DNA from: Zelopaecilomyces penicillatus
Lineage: Eukaryota > Ascomycota > Sordariomycetes > Hypocreales > Pseudodiploosporaceae
Reading direction: 5' to 3'
Assembly: GCA_005765155.1 (NCBI GenBank)
Contig: VCCP01000007.1
Span: forward strand, 2,476,242-2,540,241
DNA: 64,000 bases
Shown: one piece after another, positions 1-12,588 of the stretch
How the letters are laid out: each line of letters starts with the position of its first letter
Position numbering within the stretch: the first letter of the stretch is position 1
The notes under the pieces: generated by a model
What the model saw: only the letters and a program-made list of their open reading frames with translations
The model's database searches: none
What the model was told of the DNA's origin: nothing
Position numbers and translations under genes: made by a program

Positions 1-872
1 TCAAACTCAATAGTGCGATTGTTGATGAAGAACTCGTGCTCCTTTACCAGCAGCGGCAGGGCACGGTCGAGGATGTCAGTATCGTTGGTGTGTTCAATGT
101 AAATCTTGACCATCTGCGACAGCAGGGGCGGCTGCGAGCGGTTGAGGTAGTAAATACGGGCACCATTAGGGATAAAGCCAAACTGCTCAATAAAGTCGAG
201 GAAGTTCTCAATGGTATTCTTAGCGACTTCAGTGAAGGCACCGCCAGTGCGCAAAAGACCCTCGAGAATCCAGTACGAGTCCCAGTAGTAAGGCTCCCGG
301 AAACGACCGCCTGCTACAACAAAGGTACGGTTGATTGGGATAAAGCTGTTGGGGCAAGTTGTGCAGTTGCTGGAGGAGCCAGAGTACTCGCGCGTGAGGT
401 CGGGCCAAATGTCAATGACCTTTGTGACAAATTCCTTGATGACGGTGTCGTTTAGCTTGTCGAGGAAGACGGGATCAGTGTTGAGTCTGTCCTTGGGGAC
501 CTCTTTGAGCTCGCCTCCAGCGTCGGCAAAGTATGTGGTGAGGAAATCCTGCAGAGCAGAGTTATTGCGGAGGGGCTTGTCAAGCTCGTCGAAAGCAGCC
601 TGGATCTCGGAGAGAGGTTTAAGTGCAGGCCTGGTAGGGCAACGCGGTTAGCATGACTTCCCAAATGACCAATAACGAAGTATTCACACTTACATGTCGA
701 CAAAGGTCTTGGAATCGGCGAATGGGTGCGCCAATTGCACCTCTCTCAGAATATCGCCATAGCAGTAGATGGGCGAGTCGCATGGCGCCGTGACTGAGCC
801 ATTCTTGTACAGCGCACTAACTGCGGGAAGCGACGCGACGAGCGCAGTCGCAATTTGTCTTAGAGAAGCCAT
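1..872 (-). CDS. Secreted trehalase, GH37 (5' part; runs off the window start)
   Basis: Encodes the N-terminal part of an acid-type trehalase, which hydrolyses trehalose to two glucose. The ATG at 872-870 opens a hydrophobic signal peptide of about 20 residues (ending near VSA). The mature part begins with the conserved CDSPIYCYGDILREVQ block and the FADSKTFVDM segment seen at the start of fungal GH37 proteins. A 63-bp intron (693 down to 631, GTAAGT...CAG) joins exon 694-872 to exon 1-630. Exon 2 contains GGRFREPYYWDSYW, trehalase signature 1, followed by the expected GLL...NF.DFI...G.IPNGAR.YYL.RSQPP block. The second signature (QWDxPxGWAP) would lie outside the window. N-x-S/T sites fit a secreted glycoprotein. 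The family call is firm; only the acid/secreted versus neutral assignment depends on the signal peptide. Confidence 0.93.
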
Positions 873-1323
873 TGATGATGGATGTGTGAGTTGGACGTCT
901 AGTAAAAGAGAACAACCAGGCTGCTAGGGCCAGAGACAATGGACGAAAGCTTCAATAGGATTGAATGGGGGATGTAAGACGAGATGATGGAAGAGGAGGA
1001 GGGAGGTGTACGGCAAGGAGCACCGTGAGCTTCTATACTGTCATCGTCTAGCTCTATTACCGACCAACAGGCGTGCCAGTGACGACACTTATATAGTCTA
1101 TCTACGAATGGAGCGCCAAATTCGCAAATGCACAGAATGCGTACGACTCAAGCAAACACGCGCAGTTCGTCACCGAGCAGGGGGGTCAGCGAACTAGGTT
1201 GCACTTAGCTTCCCCAAGCTCCACCCCAAGGCTGCTAGGTTGCCAGGATTTGGGGATATTCGGGTGGGCATCTTACCAACTTGCCTGTCAATGGAGAGAA
1301 AAGCTGGGGGTGAAGGGGAGGGG

Positions 1324-1357
<34 letters not shown>

Positions 1358-4300
1358 ACGCAGTGAGGTGGGAACGTTCGGAGAGGAGACAGCACAAGCC
1401 AAGCCCAGCATTGCATTGCATACACGTACAAAAGTTGGCAGCAGGTGTGCCCGCTGATAACTGTCATGGGGGATTTGACTTGTCCATGATCCGTCATTGG
1501 CACAGCCCAGTGGTGAAAGACACGGGCTACGTACTAAACAAACAGATTTATTAGCTTCCCAAGATTTGTTTTTTTGGGGACTCATTATTATTACTCCCCC
1601 TCCGAGTAGCAAACTAATACCAACATGGCTACTCAGCTACATTCTACCCAATTACCTACCTACTTTATTACACCAGCAACGTCCCGGATTCCGGGGAGGG
1701 CGAGGCTTTGTGCGGTTCTCGGCGGCGCGCGCGCCTCGGTGATCAATGCCGATTATGGCGTCAGGCTTGCTCATTCCCAATCCACCACCTCTACCTTTTG
1801 GTGGTGGTGCTTCAAATTCGTTCTGTAAGAATTGGGGTCGACCGAACCCACGGACGTTTGGCCAAGACGCTGCCAACACCAACACCCAGCCACCGCGCAG
1901 GAAGAAGTCTATGCTGGTTGGGGAGCTGCAAACTGACATGTTGACTCCATTGTAATACTTTATGCAGCGTCATCATTCACTGCGGGGACGACACCCACTC
2001 TTTTCTTCTCCACAGTGAACGGTTTTCATGTTGGCATGTTGGAATAGGTAGGCTATAAAGAGTCATCACCATTTAGAACCATACGTAGTGAACAGATGAA
2101 AACCCGTGCCAACCTGGTTGATGAGCCTGGAGGTAATTACATAAACGTCATTGGAATTTGTTCGAATTTGTTCACTCCCTCTTGTTCTCTTGTTAGCAGT
2201 CAGCAAAACGTCTGTTGTCTCTGCATACCTTGTCGCGCCCTCTCCGGGCCTTTTATCTTGGCTTGTTCTTAGCCCGCCGAGCCCGAGGCCATGGGTCTTG
2301 CGCCCTTCCACTCCATTCCAATCCACGTTGTGGGCTTATTACCTGCTCTCTCTTCATTACCTTTGCTGGCTCCCCATTATTACGCCACACTGAAAAGCGC
2401 TTGCGCCGGGCTCACCTTGGCCGAGCTTAGCCAAGCTCATAATCATAATGCTGATGATGCATTTACCTCCACGCCAAGACGAGCCTTCATGAAGCGCGCA
2501 CTCCGTATTATCAGCAGTAAGTAACCGGAGCTTCTCCGCTCTTCGCTCCTCTTCACTATACTTTGCCGAGCATAATATGTCATATTCCCTTCCCCGCAAG
2601 GGCAGTCTAGATCCCACCAGTCGAGTTGGCCGGTGCGGTAGATGAGATGGAAAGCATATGTAAGAATGGGATGGATGGAGCCGTTGGGTCTTTGATTTGC
2701 CCGCAGTATTTTTACTTCATGGCGTTTTGGTGGCTTCAGCTTATGTGCATGACGTCAATGCGGCAACATCCATGATCCTTGCAACTCGACTCTTGGTGCT
2801 TCAAACCAGGCAAATCTGAGCCTTTCACCACCACCGCCATTACAGATTCGCACCGCCCTTCCATGGCTTCCATAAGCCTTCAACGAGGGAAAAGAAGAAA
2901 TCTGCAAGGCCCCGATAGTATGATGCATCCAGTGATGATGCATCACACAGTTAGGTACTCGTCAGCTAAAACGAGCACATGAGCGAGGCAGGAGAATTGT
3001 CTCTCTTTGCCTGAACATATGTAGTGTTTCAGGATCGTCAATTGTGAAAATAAAACAATATAATGGTCTTGTTTGCTTACAAGTACAAATAAAGACAAGA
3101 AATCTCATCAGAAGCTCGATGCGACCCGTTAAACTGCTCCATTGATTACAGCGCCAAGGCTGGCTACGAACAGCCATCCTCAATGATGTGCCATGCATCG
3201 AATCCCCACGTCATGCAATATATTCACTCAATTGACTGCCCGCGCAATCATAGGTCCATCCAGCATAGCAAGTCTTCAATATTGGAGATGATGATCATCG
3301 GAACAGAACAGGAGCAAGAGGGAGCCAAGGAAACGAAACGAAGCACGAATGACAGAAAATAAGACCCGACACATCACAGCTGGATGGATGAGCCGCGAAG
3401 CCGAGGCGCCGCGAAACCCACCGAAGCCACCCGCCCGTCGGCCAAGCCTGAGCACGGCTCGCCCAGAGTACACAGCAACAACGCTTTTTGGACTGTAGTC
3501 AATTGAACTAGGCAAGCGAAATGGAGATTTGCACTCAATGTGTTTGCCGCGCTTTCAGTTTTGTGGACCCCTCAACGAGTTGACAGAATGAATGGCGGGA
3601 TGCAAAATGCAAAGTCGCCCCCCAAACGGCGGCTGAGCCCAATGGCTTGGCTACGTGGACCCTGCACGCCTCCGGCCCGAATGCTACAGGAAAGCTTTAA
3701 TGGCAATCCAGTGTACGTACATACTGCAAGTATACTTGTACATATGTAGAACATGATGAGCAGCCATGTTTGCGTGTGCCTCGCAGGCTGCAAAGTGCGT
3801 TGAGTCTCAGGCAGGACAAGGGGAAGACTATGCTATCCATCTCAGGCCTTGTCTGATTTATAACGACTGATGAGTAGGCAGGATATCTCAAGGTCAGATA
3901 AAGAGTATACATCATGTATGAATCCTGTTGATCAGCATTGAATATCATCTCCATACCAGCATCAGCAGCCATGAGACTGGCCAATAAATGCAAGATGCTC
4001 TGAAAGTAGTATATACAGCGGTCAAACAGCGAGTATCTGCCACAGTATAAAGGTTATTCACAGTAATATCTATCGCCTCGGTATACGCATTTCCAGAAGC
4101 TATTGGCTCAGCATATAAAAACGTTTGAGGTCAGGATCTACTTACTCTAAAAATGGATGGGTAAGTGTTGATAACAAAGATACTGATCTAAATATAAGAT
4201 TGAAATTCCTACCAGCTTCTTCTAGTTAGTATAATAAATCATGATGCAAAGCTTTGTAGATATTTTATCATCTATACCAAGAGTTCATACTTTTACTTAT

Positions 4301-4466
4301 TCGAGAGAGCTTTTTATCGAAGAGCTCGCTAATCTAATGACAATCATCAACAAAGACAGACAGACAGCTTGTCGGCAAAAGCACCCCTGAGAGCCGTTAA
4401 CGCAGTGTGCCAACATTCGGGCCGAGAGCGATAATGCCAGACGACAGTCAAAACCAGCAGATTTCA
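873..4466. other. Long intergenic region without a recognisable gene
   Basis: About 3.6 kb between the trehalase start and the threonine aldolase stop. The open frames here are short, mutually overlapping on both strands and low in complexity, and I could not assemble any with convincing splice sites into a known family. The part next to the trehalase (873-1,100) is its likely promoter. A poly-G tract lies at 1,327-1,355. No tRNA cloverleaf was recognised by eye. Confidence 0.6.
1327..1355. repeat. Homopolymeric G tract (29 G)
   Basis: An uninterrupted run of 29 G preceded by a GAGGGGTTA-type G-rich lead. The exact length of such a run is unreliable in any sequencing technology. Read in frame it gives only poly-glycine or poly-proline. 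Confidence 0.95.
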
Positions 4467-5912
4467 TCATGACTTCCCCCCAAGTATTTTTTCAAACACC
4501 TGCTCCAGCCGCTGGAGCACATCCTCGCCATTCTGCGCAATCTGGTAATGCGTCACCAGCCGCCCTCCAGAAACCGCCAGCCCAGCGTCTTTGCAAATCT
4601 CAATGAACCTATCTGTATCACAGCCGGAAGCCTCAATGTCTAGCCACGCCATGTTCGTATGTACTGGGTGAACCAGCCCTCCGCCCATGCCTGTCCACAG
4701 CGCCTCCACCTTCTTTGCCATCTCGTGCGAAGCTTTTAGCAGCCCGTCGCTTCCATCCCCTAGCTTGCCGAACGTCTCGTCTAGAGCGACGCGCGCGGCA
4801 GCCGTGAGCATACCCGGCTGTCGCATTCCGCCGCCGAGCGCCTTTCGCGTCCAACGAGAGTGGTCTAGCAACGCTTGAGGGCCCACGAGGATACTGCCCA
4901 CAGGTGCTCCCAGGCCCTTTGAGAAACATAAGCTTATAGAATCGAATTGCGCACAGAAATCGGCCAGGGTGCCCGCACCAGCGACGACAGCCTCCCAGAG
5001 ACGCGCGCCATCGCAGTGCATCTTGACGCCGTGAAGCCGCGCGTACTCGGAGATGCGCTTAACTTCGCTAAGCGGCATGATCATGCCATTGAGTGTGTTT
5101 TCTAAACTGATAACCCGCGTGGGACAGGCGTGGACGTCGTCACTGAAGACAATGTGCTTCTGGACATCTTCGAGTGTCAGGTATATACCATTGGTAGGGA
5201 CCACTGGTTTGACGGTCGCACCTGTCAGCGAGGAGACTCTGCAAAAGAGAACACAATGTGTTAGTATATACATAGGCTCTTTCCATCAATGGAGGACAGA
5301 GGGGAACCACTAACCCGCCAGCTTCGTAGAGGATGATATGGGAGCGATGGTCCGCGAGCACCGCGTGCGGCGGCTGTGTGAGATGACTTCGTAGCGCCAG
5401 CTGATTACCCATAGTACCCGACAGGACAAACAGTCCAGCTTCCTTGCCCGTCAGTTTGGCGACGTGCGCCTCGAGGTCGGCTGTGGTCGGGTCTTCCCTG
5501 AAGACATCGTCGCCGAGGCTACACGCCTGAACAGCGGCTAGCATGGATGGAGTAGGGACAGTCATGACATCGCCTGGTGGGAAGAAGACGTCAGTGGCGG
5601 TGTCGAGAGCAATTGGGCAGGCTTGGAATTGGCATTCATACTTCGCATATCGCGGGATCCTGGGCCCTTGACGCCAGCCCAGGCGTTCTGGACCCCTCCT
5701 TCGTTGATGCTGCCCATGTTGGCGGTTGGTATTGTAGATGCTGTCCTTGCGGTGGAAGCAACGTGTCTTGAGGTTCCCGTTGAGGGCGGTATTGATATCG
5801 TCGCAGTCGTCTTTGCTATCGTCAATCGCGTCGTGTTCGGTCGCGCAAGAGTAATGTAAGTTCTGGAGCAGCGAAGAACTAGTCTCCCAGCCATCGGCCG
5901 AAACGCCGCCAT
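4467..5912 (-). CDS. L-threonine aldolase (low-specificity type, PLP fold type I)
   Basis: Cleaves L-threonine or L-allo-threonine to glycine and acetaldehyde. Three exons: 5,642-5,912, 5,315-5,573 and 4,467-5,238; introns of 68 and 76 bp, the second with a canonical TACTAAC branch site. The spliced product is 433 aa. Family blocks in order: RSDVMTVPTPSM at the first junction, GDDVFREDPT, LSGTMGNQLALR, HAVLADHRSHI, a GG pair spanning the second junction, ISLENTLNG, MHCDGARLWEA, and the PLP-binding CFSKGLGAPVGS with Lys284. The N-terminal 70 residues before the fold are rich in Arg, Ser and Thr and poor in acidic residues, which suggests a mitochondrial presequence. The MAAF start at 5,912 is chosen because its frame splices correctly; a longer frame opening at 5,937 does not. 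The family is certain; localisation is inferred. Confidence 0.95.
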
Positions 5913-6511
5913 GCTCTTTCGTAATATAATCAGTCAATTGGGTCCTGCGTCTTACTTCCCTCCACCTCCGAACCCCGAGAATGAGGGGGTATGCTAGCTC
6001 GCCTTTAGCAAGAAAGGTGTGCGACAGCCAATTGCGAATGGCACAGTTGAAGGCGAGACCCGCCTCCGTGTTCGGCTGCAGACGTCCAATGCCGGCTGCA
6101 ACGTAGGGAGATTTGGTGTCGTGTTGCTTGCGATCTGATGTTGCTTATTAGTCGTGTTTTGACGAGGGTGGGGTGCCCTGCGCGACAACCCCGCCACATC
6201 TTGCAAGGCTCTTAAGCCAAAAGGTAATAACCCGTACCCTTACCTCGGCCTCTTACACCCCAAAGATGCCCATCCCGCCCGGAGGATACACACTTTAAAC
6301 CCGATTGATCTTGCTCCAGCACAGACGGGGTATTTCATTGGGTAACCAGTACTCTGTCACAGTTCCACCATGTATGCATGTTAGTAAGATCAACCCATCA
6401 GAGCAATAATATTATGCTGTACTGCTATAGCAGGCAATCATGTAACTCTGGTCGATATACAGCACAATATGGAAACTTACTATCATATTGAACTGTTTGA
6501 AACTACCTATT
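5913..6511. other. Intergenic, threonine aldolase upstream region
   Basis: About 600 bp between the aldolase start and the end of the small secreted pseudogene. Short frames near 5,994-6,206 overlap on one strand in two registers and resemble nothing known. It probably carries the aldolase promoter; no specific site could be defined. Confidence 0.4.
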
Positions 6512-6930
6512 TTAGTAGCCATCAATAAGGTGAAAGCAACGGATATTGCCCAGGTCTGTTACGCGCAGGTTGAGACATCCCCGAATACCAATACTGCCCA
6601 AAAATCTACCACTTCATTTACCGCCATTGTGAGTTTTCTCACTAAATGCAGCCCACCTGTTTTTACTTCCACCAGTCTCACCAGGATCAAGATAAACGGA
6701 GTTAGTTGTATCATCTATGGTAACATCTTCAAGGAAATGCCCATTATGACCATAGTTCCAAATGTCGCTGTGCAACTTATGAGCATAATGTAAAGAAAGT
6801 CATTCGAATCACACAGCGTTTTCTATTCTTACCAATTGGTACCCTTATACTCATTGACTTTGCGACGTGTGTCGGCGGTAACCGACATCGTCATGGCTGC
6901 ACTGGCAGCGACGAAAGTAGCGCAACGCAT
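6512..6930 (-). pseudogene. Small secreted cysteine protein, inactivated by an in-frame TGA
   Basis: Paralogue of the intact gene at 8,964-9,366. Exon 1 (6,833-6,930) encodes a signal peptide beginning MRCATFVAASAAMTMSVTA followed by KVNEYKG. A 65-bp intron (6,832 down to 6,768) sits at exactly the same codon and phase as in the paralogue. Exon 2 resumes with a Cys codon and then WNYGHNGHFLEDV and DDTTNSVYL, nearly identical to the partner, and reaches NGGK. The next codon, Cys in the partner, is TGA (6,616-6,614). The frame then stays open for about 33 more codons, including two of the partner's later cysteines, to a TAA at 6,512. No indel is visible, so the inactivation looks young. A 28-nt intron hiding the stop is too short to be credible. 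Confidence 0.8.
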
Positions 6931-7272
6931 CTTCGTGAAGTTGGGCGAAGAATTGTCGTGGGCTTTGTTCTTCGTAAGGAAGTAGGATGAGTGGGTCAAA
7001 AAGGGATTCCAGTGACAATAACAATGAGAAATGCGAGTGGCTTCTGTTTCCATGAAAAAGCGCGGAATTTTGCCACGCTTTATACAATGAGATTGCAACT
7101 GAATAGAGATCCAGAAACAGTACCGGTATGGGAATAAATAACTGGCATTACCTACCTACTTAAAGTAGTAGTACAGCTGGGCCTATGTCAAGAAATGCGC
7201 GACAAGCGGTCACCCCCACGGGCTTTTTCTGCGTCTATCATCAAGTGAATCTACCACGAGTCATAGTTGAGG

Positions 7273-7478
7273 TTATAATAGACCCGAATTGAGCATGGTC
7301 AAAGCTATTTCAAGGTTGCTTGCATCCTTGGAAGAGACATTAGATCCAAGGTAGCATTGTCCATCGTTAAAATAACCAGCCCACCCGAATCCCTCCTGCC
7401 ACTCATGCATCTCATGCACATATGAGCTACAGGCATTCGCCAGAGAGCTATGTTTCAATTTATTCACATCCGAACCGG
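7273..7478 (-). other. Weak coding-like segment, possible exon or gene remnant
   Basis: The minus-strand frame ends in a protein-like stretch with SYVHEMHEWQ, WAGYFNDGQCYL and NLEIALTMLNSG before a TAA at 7,273. Upstream, possible acceptor TAG sites exist near 7,484, but no convincing 5' exon with start codon or signal peptide could be assembled. It could be the last exon of a small secreted protein, a relic, or chance. The rest of 6,931-8,963 shows no supportable gene. Confidence 0.2.
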
Positions 7479-8963
7479 AAAACCTAGATGATAATAGAAG
7501 TGTACACAAATAAAAGTCAAATGCAACACCAGCCTGTGACTCTACTGCTCTCCAACTTGCTCTGGTAAGAAATGTTAGTCTCGTCCCGTAAGGGACAATT
7601 ACCACCAGCCAGAGGCAATACCAGCCAAGAACATGATTGCTCAAAATACTGGGACAGGTAAAGCGTAAAGGCGAAACAAGGCGTTAGCGTACATAGGTGC
7701 AACATATAAAAGCAGCTTTCCAGGCAAGATCTGCCTACAATAGGCATGGTTATGCTTGTCGCACCATTGCCTGCTGTAAGCAAACGCGAGCAAGTCATCA
7801 TTCATCGAGCAGGAGGGATGGCGCTGAGTGGGGGTGCATAGTACAGAAGCTTAGATATTCTAGAACACACATCGGTCAAGACCAGTTTATTGGACTGTGT
7901 CAGACCCCAGATTTCAGCCTTCTTCTAATACGACTAGAACGGGATCAGCAATGCTAGAAACACATCATTGATTACAGCTCACCTTGATATAATAATCACC
8001 CAACAGGCAACCGGCTTTGTGAAAAATGTTGTCATTAGGATCAATGAGATGATGAAGCTATGCAGGATGCTTACCAGCCATATGAAACAAGGTATTTTTT
8101 TTTTTGATTGAAGCGTGTCTTCGTACGTACTTGCTCCCCCTTGATTAGTCAATTGCCACACGAGTACAAGGCTAGACTATTTTAGTGTTACAGTGGGGAG
8201 ATAAACGACAACATGAAAATTGCACCTAGATCAGGAAAAGAGCAACGTTTTCTTTCTCAAAAAGCTACTAGTCAAGTAAGCTTTACATATAGCGGTGCTC
8301 GCGTGTCCCAATCTCACTTCGACGAAACCACTTATCTAACTACAAAATTACGGTTATAATGTATTAAAAGTAGGCAATCGCTGTTCTGACATCTAAATAA
8401 AATGCTGGTGTAGTGTGCTGGTAGTTTGGGGGGCTGGTATTGGGCGTTGTTTGTTCTTCTGTAAATGGGCATATTTTGACAGGCTCTCAAAGATTTGCCC
8501 GCACGAGTTATTCAGCGGCAGGACAGGGCCGCCTGTTGATTAGGATATTTGGTATGTAGTCACAGCGATCGAAAAGGCCCACTTAGCATAATAATCCGTT
8601 GATTGCTATGCACAACGTTAAGGTAATTGATCTGGATCATTGCTGCTTTACATAAATACGACTCATTCTTCCTCGCCAGCTTTGCTATCCCGCTTCCTTG
8701 CCAACTGTTACTATTTTGGAAAGTGAGGTGCCCATCGTTTATTTTCATGTCACACAATCTTGACCATATTCTCTCGTTCTGTTGATATCCATCTCTGTTT
8801 ATTTTTTATGCTAGCTGATTATAGATGTTATGCTTGATACTCAATCCTCCCCTTCAAAAGATGGTTTAAAGGTGCAAGAAGACGATAATACCATACTTCA
8901 TTGTCTAACCCTCAGATTTGAACAGCTGGATTATGAACACCAAACAATCCAGGCGAGTTCAGG
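7479..8963. other. Intergenic, nothing recognised
   Basis: About 1.5 kb of ordinary-composition DNA with only short scattered frames on both strands, including one on the minus strand near 8,560-8,757 without family features. No RNA gene or repeat was noticed. Confidence 0.5.
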
Positions 8964-9366
8964 TTACACATACTCGCTCCTGACACAGCGGACCCTTCGA
9001 GGGGAGTAAACGTTGTTGATATTGACACATCCATCGGGAAGATCGCCCAGTCTGTTGCCGACACATTTACCACCATTGCTGGTCTTGGCCTCATATGCAG
9101 CCCACTTCTTTCTTCCAAGAGCCCAACCACCAGTGAGATAAACAGAGTTGGTAGTGTCATCCATAGTGACATCCCCAAGGAAATGCCCATTGTGACCATA
9201 GTTCCAGTTGTTACTGTGGGAGTATTAATATAAGGCATAGGCAAAAAGCAAACAAATACTGGCTCTCTTACCATTGAGCATCTTTATACTCATTTGCCTT
9301 GGCACGCTGGGCTGTAGCAGGCATAGCCATGGCCGCAATGGCAGTAACAAGTGTAATGAAATACAT
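8964..9366 (-). CDS. Small secreted four-cysteine protein, family unknown
   Basis: Two exons (9,272-9,366 and 8,964-9,213) separated by a 58-bp GTAAGA...CACAG intron give a 114-aa product. Residues 1-19 form a signal peptide (MYFITLVTAIAAMAMPATA) with a likely cleavage near TAQ. The mature protein of about 95 residues has four cysteines (AQC, GGKC, DGC, VRC), enough for two disulfides, and a conserved WNYGHNGHF...DDTTNSVYLTGGW block. I do not recognise the family; size, secretion signal and cysteines are typical of fungal secreted effector-like or antimicrobial proteins, but no function can be assigned. The start is the ATG at 9,366; the frame is open further upstream but the signal peptide fits only this ATG. 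A pseudogenised paralogue lies 2 kb away on the same strand, so the pair is a local duplication. Confidence 0.85.
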
Positions 9367-10080
9367 TTTGTTGACTTGTGTAAAGATATATCTCTTAATA
9401 AGAGCAACTCGAGAAAGGGAATATAAATATGTGGAAAGCTTCAAGTAACTGTGATAATAATAAAGATGATAGAACAATTTCAAAGGGACAATGGAAGACC
9501 CAGGACTTAAATAGTCAGAGGGCAAGTCTTCACGATTCACCTTGCACTAACCTAACAATACACAGCTATGCCATAAACTGCAGCTTATAATATAAGCCAT
9601 TGACTTATCATGATCTTAACTGGTCGCTAAGATGGCCGTTTCAAGCCTCGATGTATATCATTTCTTAATGTTTGGAATTACATCACTGATAATGAGTCAT
9701 GATGCAAAAGTTGGGCTAGTAAGGCAATTTGGGCAGGTGGAAAGAAAACTATGGGGTGTAATGGATGAGGTTGCATTGTTGACTCATCAGGCATCATCAC
9801 TGGCGTCTAATAAATGCTATCAAAGCAGAATTAAAACAGGAATTAATGGTACAGTGTACCAGCTCCCTGGAATTATATGCTGAGTATTCCTTTACAAGTC
9901 ACTGCACGAGTCAGTTTAGGATGAGCCATAATCAGCAACCTACATACTATTATAGTGTCAACGTCAGCCGAGTACTTCAGCAGAAGCAATTGAATAGTGT
10001 TTTATCCCGAGATCTTTGCGCCTTTGGTACTAAGACGATGACAAAATTGTCAAGCTACATAGCCTAATAAGAAATAAAGC
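9367..10080. other. Intergenic, nothing recognised
   Basis: Upstream region of the small secreted gene. The short plus-strand frames at 9,632-10,067 have no family features. Confidence 0.45.
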
Positions 10081-10329
10081 CTAGGAGATGACAGCTCCAC
10101 AGACCAACAATTGTTCAGGGACAGACACAAGAATTGAACGATGACGCTCTGACTTCTGCACCTTCTTATTGCTCTTCTTAAAAGTCAGCCAGACATGAAG
10201 ATTTCTGATCCTGCTTTTCCTGGGACGCGCCTTATCTCTGTTTTTATCACCGTATTCTCCACCAAGTTGGTCTAGCATTTTGAAAACTCGGGACACATTC
10301 TGGAGAGGCCATGCAGAGTCTTTTGGCAT
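10081..10329 (-). CDS. Hypothetical small basic protein (doubtful)
   Basis: An 82-codon frame with an ATG at 10,329. The product is Lys/Arg-rich in the middle (KNRDKARPRKSRIRN, KKSNKKVQKSERHR) and has plausible codon usage. Immediately upstream on the same strand another short frame starts at 10,460 (MMSLLTKAMGKEEEKPWYDYR) and ends near 10,325, so a two-exon gene across 10,081-10,460 is possible, but no donor/acceptor pair clearly joins them. No family is recognised. Confidence 0.25.
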   Translation of the reverse strand: MPKDSAWPLQNVSRVFKMLDQLGGEYGDKNRDKARPRKSRIRNLHVWLTFKKSNKKVQKSERHRSILVSVPEQLLVCGAVIS

Positions 10330-10460
10330 TATACAACACCCGAGAGAGTCGAGGAATCAAGGAAAGACCCTGAACACCGTGCCGAGCAAAAGTCAACGCG
10401 ATAGTCGTACCAAGGTTTCTCCTCCTCCTTCCCCATTGCTTTGGTCAGGAGAGACATCAT

Positions 10461-12588
10461 GATTTGGAGAATCTAGAAACACCTTTTCTTGACTTCATCC
10501 AGAGCTGCACTTACAATGACAATGGGCTAAACTAAATTAGATGCTTGTTGGTTTTGAGTTAGCCGCAGAGTGGATATATCTGTTCCGAGAATTCCCAAAA
10601 GCCTTGCCTTAGTTTTTGTTCTGATAGGACATGCCGGGCGATGCGAGCGACATTGTTGCAAACGGGGTTATCATTAGGCTGGTTTCCACTATTTAAATTA
10701 TGGAATATTCACTAGCAAGACATAAACCAGCACAGAGAAAGGACGGCAACGGTGGTACCGAGGATAAAGCTGGAGATCATGGCCCGTCGGTATGGCACTA
10801 CTAATAGACGAGGCGTTGCTTTATCCAGAGAATCAGTAGAATTTGCCATTCTGTCAACAGTGTAGCCCGAACTGCAGGAACCTGAAGCTGGAGGAGGGCA
10901 ATTGGCTTCCCAGAACTATCCGATGTGTTGCAACACTTAGCTCTCGGTCGCATGGCTTTCTGCCCCGAAGCTTTGACTCGGCGATGAAGCTGGCGCAACG
11001 TTTTTTTCACCTTGACCTAACTTTGCCAGATTGATGTCACCAGAGATAGCCTATCTTGCGTTGAATAAAAAGGATAAGCTGCGAGAGTTCATTCAGGCTA
11101 CGAATAAACAGGCTTTAACAGAGGGCGACGGCTTGTTAGTTACGCTATTTACACCTTTACTGAGAATCACATCACTGAGAATGCCAATGGTATAAGGAAT
11201 TCTCCAAGCATGGGAGGCCGAGAGGCGACTTAAGTGATAGAGGATGATGAAGTGTTGGGGGGCTTAGGGGATCTCTTGTTCTGAATGGGGGTGAGTTATC
11301 CACCTGATGCAAAACGAGGAGGGATAAAAAGTCAAGCTCTGCAATGGACTCTGCTTCGAGGCAGATTATTGGGTCGACAGGCTACACTGGAAGATTCGCT
11401 ACCAAGCCAAATGACACAACACTCATCTTTGACTGTTATTTTTGGCATCATCATGGAGTGAATGGGAGATGGGAAGATCTTCCCATAATTAGTTGACTTA
11501 CGTGGAAGTTAGCTAACCAAGTCGGGTGTCATAATTCCTGGCTTTTTTACGCGGACGCGCCACAACAGAGTGATGGCCCGCAGCTTGTCCAATCTTGCCG
11601 CATTGAGCATGCCGACCCCTGCATTTCCTGCAAACTGGTTTGACCAGCCAACTCGGAAAAGTCAAAGACCATCCCCAGATAAAACTCGGGCGTCAATCTG
11701 TGCAGCCTGATTGGTCAGAGGTACCACGAATGTGTGAAAGACAGCGGCAGACCGTGTGACAGCGTGGGCACGTCCTTTCACCCAAAGACCATGTGTGAGC
11801 GAAGGGAATGTCTTTTTTCCTGGAGCTCCAACACTTTTTTGTCAACCAAGAGTGTACGTAGTAGGTGTAATGTCATTAACAAAAGCGACGACACCTACAA
11901 TAGTTGGCCCAACCAAGACTTATGGATATATGGGACTTGAGTACGGGCATTCCACCTAGCTATTGGCGATTGGGTCTGCAATGTAGTGCCAAGCAAAGTT
12001 TGTAACATCGCCAGTACTTTATAGCGGCAAGTCAATTGCCGCTGCCTACCCTAATGCGAACGTCTGACATGCATCTGGCCAAGGGATGATGAAGGTTGTT
12101 TGCTCACTTGGGTTCAATGAATAAAAGAGATGAAAGGTATCTTGGCTTTGGCCGTGAACCATACGTGATGGTAAGTCGAGCAGATGCCAGCGGTGGTTAT
12201 CCATCTTCTCTGGCGACGATGCCCTTCCACATCAATGACAGCATAACCGCCATATCGGGTTTCTACTGTACATGTTCTTCAATTGCAATTCATCATATGT
12301 GCCATCAGGCTGCTCTTAAGACATCGGGAGATCCATCACCATTGTATCGTTCTCTCCAGTAATACGCCTACAAACCCAGGTTCATCCACAACAATATCGG
12401 TAATCCCTGTAAATCCAATCTGCCAAATGGCTGTTGGTTACCAACATCTGACAAAGTACACACGTACACTCGACCTCCGCCATCAGCTTACCGGCATGAC
12501 ATGAATTGATGATCGAAGCTGATGTGACATGATTTTAATATGGGTCGCCCGGTTTTCCTTTCTTTCACCTTTCATCATCACCGTCAAG
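10461..12588. other. Intergenic, nothing recognised
   Basis: About 2.1 kb of ordinary composition before the GT25 gene. Short frames such as 11,734-11,940 and 12,096-12,362 overlap others and show no domain. The last 100-200 bp, pyrimidine-rich before the ATG (TTTCCTTTCTTTCACC), is the likely GT25 promoter/leader. Confidence 0.5.

Noticed and set aside
1194..1612. Proline-rich and glycine-rich frames around 1.2-1.6 kb
   Set aside because: Produced by the poly-G tract read on both strands.
5140..5937. A 265-codon minus-strand frame starting at 5,937
   Set aside because: It reads through two introns of the threonine aldolase; only its middle is the real exon 2.
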